Shown in pieces: positions 1-5,100 of a stretch of 7,738 nt of DNA. Under the pieces are notes generated by a model. That model made no database searches, was not told where the DNA came from, and saw nothing but the letters and a program-made list of their open reading frames with translations. This DNA comes from Candidatus Woesearchaeota archaeon. GTDB taxonomy: Archaea > Nanobdellota > Nanobdellia > Woesearchaeales > JACQSR01. A program made the translations under genes and the position numbers. How positions within the stretch are numbered: the first letter of the stretch is position 1; every line of letters begins with the position of its first letter. The stretch lies in the NCBI GenBank assembly GCA_023255615.1, contig JAHFLI010000058.1, positions 1 through 7,738 on the forward strand, written 5' to 3'.

Positions 1-600
1 GGTAAGGGTGTTTCATTGCGCGCAAAAGGACATGGTGCATTAGTAACGGTAACAGAAGTAGATCCTTTTCGTGCACTTCAAGCACGCCTTGATGGATTTT
101 CTGTTCTTCCAATGAGAGAAGCAGCAAAAATTGGTGATATTTTCATCACCGTTACTGGAAATAAGCACGTCATTTCTCTTCATGATATGGAATTAATGAA
201 GGACGGTGCGATACTTGCAAATTCGGGACATTTTGATATTGAGATTGACATTGCCTCACTAGAAAAAACTGCAAAAAAAAGACGCGTCCGTCCATTCCTG
301 GACGAGTACGTTCTGAAAAATGGAAAAAAAATCTTTATTTGTGGAGAAGGAAGGTTAGTAAATCTTGCAGCTGCAGAAGGGCATCCCTCGGAAGTAATGT
401 CTACCTCTTTTTGTGGACAAGCATTAGCAGTAGAATTTATAGTGAAAAATAAAAATAATATGAAGCCTGAAGTAATCGTACTTCCTGAAGAAATCGATAA
501 TGATATTGCGCGATTGCAGTTGAAAGCCTTTGATATTGCTATAGACACATTGACAAAGGAACAGAAAGAATATCAATCATCGTGGCAAGAAGGAACATAG
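1..600 (+). CDS. ahcY: S-adenosylhomocysteine hydrolase (adenosylhomocysteinase), C-terminal part, 5' end outside window
   Basis: This cytoplasmic enzyme reversibly splits S-adenosylhomocysteine into adenosine and homocysteine with tightly bound NAD, clearing the product of methyltransferases. The frame is open from base 1, and the 199 residues present begin inside the NAD-binding Rossmann loop (GKG). They continue with the ribose-binding strand TEVDP, then the family signatures VTGNK, NSGHFD and AEGHPSEVMS. The TTG at 16 is an internal Leu codon, not a start, because homology runs through it. The protein ends ...YQSSWQEGT, without the extra C-terminal segment (ending in a Tyr-rich tail) of eukaryotic and many bacterial enzymes. 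From family knowledge, archaeal and Thermotoga-type enzymes have this shorter end. Roughly half the protein, including the substrate-binding domain, lies upstream. Its TAG stop is immediately followed by the stop of the convergent gene. Identification is near certain. Confidence 0.96.
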   Translation, partial: GKGVSLRAKGHGALVTVTEVDPFRALQARLDGFSVLPMREAAKIGDIFITVTGNKHVISLHDMELMKDGAILANSGHFDIEIDIASLEKTAKKRRVRPFLDEYVLKNGKKIFICGEGRLVNLAAAEGHPSEVMSTSFCGQALAVEFIVKNKNNMKPEVIVLPEEIDNDIARLQLKAFDIAIDTLTKEQKEYQSSWQEGT

Positions 601-2124
601 TTATGAATTTCCTTTTCGTGTATTAAAGATAAGATAAATTCCAAGAAGAAAAGTAATGCCGACGAGAACAAACACGAAAGGAGGAATTTCTTTTGTCTGG
701 ACAATATTATCCTTGATAGTTACTGGGGGGTTCACCGTTTCAGTTCCATTATGTTCTGGAGTAGGACTTAGCGCAGGAGTCGTATGTTTGGCAAGAATGA
801 TAAAAGAGTGTTCGGTTTTCTCTTCACGTTTTTTTCCATCCGCACTCAGATAAGAGATAAAAACAGAAAGAGTAAACATAGAATCATTTGAAACCGAAAG
901 CGCAGAAATTTCTGCCGAATACAGACTAACAGTCTCATCAGATTTAATGTCCGGTAATAATTGGTGGAAAGAAATGCCGGGATAGGACGAATTGAGGTTG
1001 ACGACAACGTCTTTGAGAGAACCAAAACTAGGGTTTTTCAATGTCAAATGAAGAGTAGCAATTTCTCCCTCGTTAAGTCTATCTTTATTTAGCGATATGC
1101 CGATAAGCGGAGCAGATGCAACGACAGAAAGAGGAATAGATGAAGTAAAATCTCGACGATTTCCTTCATAAAAATACTGCAAGATAGATTGAATAGTGCT
1201 ATTACCTTCACTCTCACCTCGCACAGTAATCGATATAGTTTTGGATGAATTTCCCTCAATTTCTCCAGACCAAGAGTATTTTTCCGATCGACTCGAAAGA
1301 TATTTGGGATATGAAAGCACTGACAATGACGGAGAAGAGATAATGTCAAAAGAAGTAGCAGTTATCGGTGTGATCAACGTGTTCATGAGAATAAAAGATA
1401 TTTCTTTCTTCTCTCCTATTTCAAGATCTAATTGTTCAGGAACGATGTGTAGGGTAATTTCTGGCGCAGAAATGGTAATTTTTTCTTTCTCCGTGTCTGT
1501 TACAATCTCCTTCCCATTGTAATAATTAAGTGTTGCAGGAATCTCAAATGTTCCATTTTCTTGAGGAATGATACGGTACTCGCACGTAATTTTGTTTTCC
1601 TTTTTGATATCTCCCGTCCAGCTCAAAGTATGATTAGAAAGAGAACAGGTATCAACAGAGTTTATTATAAAACTGCCCGGAATATTCTCTTGATAATCTA
1701 CTTTGGTTGCATCGTGATCGAGTCCGTTGGTTAAGGAAAGTTTAACGGTAATCTCCTCATCAAGAGCACCATTGTAGCTACTAAACGTTCTCGTAACGTT
1801 CAACTGCGCAATTGTTGTAAAAATGGATATTTTCCCTTTATAGATTTGCTTATCAATTGAATAATCAATATAATCTTCTTCGATGTCAACGCAAATTTTT
1901 ACTGTTGAGGTCTCTTTGCACATTCCATTTTCAAGAATAACTTTTTGATCATTAAAACCAATAAATGCTTGTGTTCCGTCTCCAGAATAGGAAGCATAGA
2001 GTTTATTTCCATCGATGGTTAACCTCTCACCCTGCTTAACATAGTCATCAAAGATTTGCTCGCTAAATGACGCAGAGACGATGGGAAGAAGAATCAAAAT
2101 AAAAATGAATAAAAAAAATCTCAT
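601..2124 (-). CDS. Membrane-anchored surface protein with repeated Ig-like (COG1361/CARDB/DUF11-type) modules
   Basis: A 507-residue predicted type I envelope protein of unknown ligand. Residues 1-18 form a signal peptide (hydrophobic core, likely cleavage after VSA). Residues 481-500 form one membrane helix followed by the short basic tail NTRKGNS, so nearly all of the protein is outside the cell. The exterior holds an N-terminal beta-rich domain (about 30-107) with C69 and C78, then three Ig-like modules (about 108-220, 221-338, 339-446) and a Pro/Thr-rich stalk (447-480). Modules 1 and 2 share the motif SW-[TS]-G-[DE]-I (168-173 and 284-289) and similar following strands, which indicates internal duplication. 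C160/C181 could form a second disulfide. There are eight N-glycosylation sequons. Such modules occur in archaeal S-layer-like and adhesin proteins; that role is inference. The ATG at 2124 is chosen because it directly precedes the signal peptide and sits about 26 nt from a consensus box A, implying a leaderless mRNA. Confidence 0.85.
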   Translation of the reverse strand: MRFFLFIFILILLPIVSASFSEQIFDDYVKQGERLTIDGNKLYASYSGDGTQAFIGFNDQKVILENGMCKETSTVKICVDIEEDYIDYSIDKQIYKGKISIFTTIAQLNVTRTFSSYNGALDEEITVKLSLTNGLDHDATKVDYQENIPGSFIINSVDTCSLSNHTLSWTGDIKKENKITCEYRIIPQENGTFEIPATLNYYNGKEIVTDTEKEKITISAPEITLHIVPEQLDLEIGEKKEISFILMNTLITPITATSFDIISSPSLSVLSYPKYLSSRSEKYSWSGEIEGNSSKTISITVRGESEGNSTIQSILQYFYEGNRRDFTSSIPLSVVASAPLIGISLNKDRLNEGEIATLHLTLKNPSFGSLKDVVVNLNSSYPGISFHQLLPDIKSDETVSLYSAEISALSVSNDSMFTLSVFISYLSADGKKREEKTEHSFIILAKHTTPALSPTPEHNGTETVNPPVTIKDNIVQTKEIPPFVFVLVGITFLLGIYLIFNTRKGNS

Positions 2125-2146
2125 AAGATCTCTAGAGGATTACACT

Positions 2147-2154
2147 TATATAAA
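2147..2154 (-). promoter_or_regulatory. Archaeal box A (TATA) for the 507-residue surface protein
   Basis: Read on the minus strand this is TTTATATA, a match to the archaeal box A consensus. Its centre is about 26 nt upstream of the ATG at 2124, the usual distance from box A to the transcription start. Transcription would therefore begin at or next to the ATG, and no convincing Shine-Dalgarno sequence precedes it. The upstream BRE is not obvious. Confidence 0.65.
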
Positions 2155-2164
2155 ATTGTCGATT

Positions 2165-2180
2165 AAAAAAGAAAAGAAGA
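2165..2180 (-). terminator. T-rich terminator downstream of the giant surface protein
   Basis: Starting one base after the TAA at 2182-2184, the minus strand reads TCTTCTTTTCTTTTTT, ending in six T. Archaeal RNA polymerase terminates intrinsically at oligo-T without a hairpin. The tract lies just upstream of the box A of the next gene, which suggests separate transcripts, although readthrough cannot be excluded. Confidence 0.55.
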
Positions 2181-2181
2181 T

Positions 2182-5100
2182 TTAGCTGGTTTTCTTTCTC
2201 TCGTAGATATAATACCCAATTAATCCTACTAAGAGAACAATGACGACAATGATCACTCCAATGAGTGCGCTATTGGTTCCCGCAACTACGGGAGGGGCAA
2301 TTACTGGGGGCTTCTCTTGTGGTGGTTGCGTTGTCGGAGTTGTTGGTTTCTCTTCAGTTGGTGTCGTTGTTGGGGGAACAATTTTTGTTCCGATTGCAAA
2401 GTAGCTGAATCCAGGTGTTGACGCGGTAAATGAGACTGACTTCTCATCTTCTTTAACCATTTGTGTCGGCAATGCAACCCATCCAGCACTGGTGTAATGA
2501 TACAAGACAACATCACCAGAGCTTGCGCCATTATCAACAAGCCATTGCTTATCAACTTTAAATTTAATCTCGCCACTGGTAATATCTTTATTTTCCAAAC
2601 CTTCTGGTTTTACTTCTAAATATTGGAAGACTTTCGATGAAGCACCAGGTATATCAGTCGGCTTTTCTTTGAGGCTATACACGAACAGAGTAACCAGATC
2701 AACATCAGCGTTGACGGTAAATCCAACGTGGGTTATCGCAATCTGATCATTTTCAATGTCTAGTGCACCAGATACTCCAGAGGCAATTGATGTCCAGAAC
2801 TTCGAAGCTTTCGCGGCATAATTGGATGCTGCCCCAGGACCAGCTCCGCCTCCTCCCCCTCCGCCACCGGAAGATGAAGAGCTCGAGCCACTATCTCCAC
2901 TGCCCCCCGTCTCCGTCGTTGCATTGAATGTTCCATTAACGCGACAGTTTCCTTGCACATCACAATAAGTAAAGTTAAAGTAATACAATGTTCCCGTTGA
3001 AAGACCATTGAGATTAAACGAATGCGTCGTATCAAGATAGATATCATCAGAAGCGGTTCCCAACGCGGTTGTCGTACCATAATTCAGCGTTGTATTCGTA
3101 TGCTCGGTTGTGTTAAAAGATATCACAATTTTGTTTGACGAACCTATGTTAGTCGAAAGGGCATCGATGGTGTTTGGCACGACAGTGTCATTTATGGTAA
3201 ATCGGAAAACGGTTTTGTTTAAATTACCATAAGCATCAGTAACATAAAACGTGACATTTTCCGGATTATCTGGGATAGCAGACCTATTCGCGTGAGTAAT
3301 GTTAGTATAACAAATACTAAATCCACCATAATCAGCGCTAAGGGTCATGCTATAATTTTCAGCTGTTCTATTGAAGTAATATCGGCAGCTAGTTGCATCC
3401 CCTGACACTGTAAGATTGAAAATAAACGATGCATTGCCTTGTAACACAGACGGTGTCGTAATGGTAACATTCGGCGGCATGGAACTATTCACTGCTGCAA
3501 CCGCACCGAAGTGGGGAACAAAGACTTTTGTTTTTCCATTGGAACTGTTGTAACAAGGAACAGTATTCAAGGATGTGAAGGCAGCGTCATCAATCCCTAG
3601 ACCAGCGCAACTTGAAATATTAACAACATAACCAGCTCCATTCATCTTTGTTCTACTCGGGAACCAAATGAACCGATCATAATCTCCCCCAATAGCAGAT
3701 GGGAAATCGACTATTCCGAAATACGAATCATTATCGGCAAAAGCATGATCCAACGTCTCGTTGAATAAAACATATTTTCTCACTTGTAATTTGTAGCTTG
3801 ATTCAATCACGGGAACAGTGACAGTATCATTCAAGATCAAGCTGAAATTCTGGTTCCATGTCATTCTGGACGCATTGACTTCCAAAGTGATATTCATCAC
3901 TTCATTCGTAGAGGAATTGGCCGAAATAATGACGTCAATCGTTTGGTTGACTGTTGCATTATTTAGGTGATTCTTTGTTCCGTTTTGAAGCATTATCTGT
4001 ATGGTAGCGTTGGTCTTCGAGCGATTCGCCAGGAAGATTCGCCAACTGGCAACAGCGACATCAAAACTCTGATTTCCTTGTACAAAAAATCCCACCAAAC
4101 TACTATTTACTTCATTTCCAACCGTATCATTCGCATGCATTCGTAATGTATGGTACCCAGGAGCAAAGTTGTAGTTCGTGGTGTTAAGTGCACCGAGATT
4201 ACTTTGAACCTTAATCAACGTACTATCAGAATCAAGATAAAACCCGACACTCGTCGCTGAAATATTATTATATGCATCAGAAGTATCCCAGGTAATGGTC
4301 ATATTTCCTGTGCCGTTAGAGACCGTAAAGTTATTGAACACCGGTACAACATCATCCACAGGGAATCGATATTTAGTGATATTTGAATTTCTGGCGTAAT
4401 CAGTCACGTTGATCGTTAACACAAATGTACTGTTTCTTCCAGTGCATCCAGATACGTTGAACGGTTGGAAGGTAACAAAGTTTGTAAAGGCATAAATGGT
4501 CCCAGTTGAATCACAATCAACTGAATATGACCTATTCATGATTCCTGATCTGTTTCCATCAAAGGTATCAAAGCCAGTAACGTTGAAGTACGCCAGTGAC
4601 CGTGTATCAGAGTCATTCACCGTTACTGCATTATCTGCGACCGCCGCAATCATACTTTGGTTTGGATACCGGGTATCAATAGTAAAGTTAAACACCCCAG
4701 AAAATGTTTTTATGTTGTCATAATCGTCTCGAATAGTAATGTTGACGAAATGAATTCCATCTCCTAATCCACTTCCATTTGATGGTAGCGTTTGATTGAG
4801 TAATGATTCATTCACTTTCAAACTATCAACGTCATCGAACGTCCCAGAAACAGATCGATTGAAATCACGCCACAAATAAGCAGTCATGTTTGAAGGATTA
4901 TTCCATCCATCTATTCGATAAATAACGTTTTTGAGCGATGCTGCTTCTTGAATAGTGAAATTTAATTTAATGTACGAACTCGAAATATTCGCTCGAGTAC
5001 CATTCGTTCCATTAATCATGAACGTTACCAGAGATGGAGCCGTCGTATCATTAACGTGGACAGTCAAATTGTAAGAGGTCGTTGCCGATAAACCAACAGT

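Noticed and set aside
16..18. TTG as a start codon for the ahcY-like frame
   Set aside because: The residues upstream (GKGVS) continue the NAD-binding loop typical of the family, and the frame is open to base 1; the gene is simply cut by the window.
180..548. Minus-strand ORF of 122 codons inside ahcY
   Set aside because: Lies entirely opposite a strongly conserved gene, and its translation resembles no family.
1089..1522. ORFs on both strands inside the 507-residue surface protein
   Set aside because: They overlap a frame with a signal peptide, domain repeats and a membrane anchor; their own translations are low in structure.
2125..2181. Small RNA gene in the gap between the two surface-protein genes
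   Set aside because: The 57 bp are fully accounted for by a T-rich terminator and a box A; no stable hairpin is visible.
2824..2907. Gly/Ser tract as a slippage-prone phase-variable repeat
   Set aside because: The codons vary at third positions, and there is no homopolymer or perfect short tandem repeat long enough to slip.
2301..3080. Alternative minus-strand frames across the PGF-pre-PGF region
   Set aside because: Out-of-frame readings of the giant gene; Gln/Arg/His-rich nonsense over the Pro/Thr and Gly/Ser tracts.
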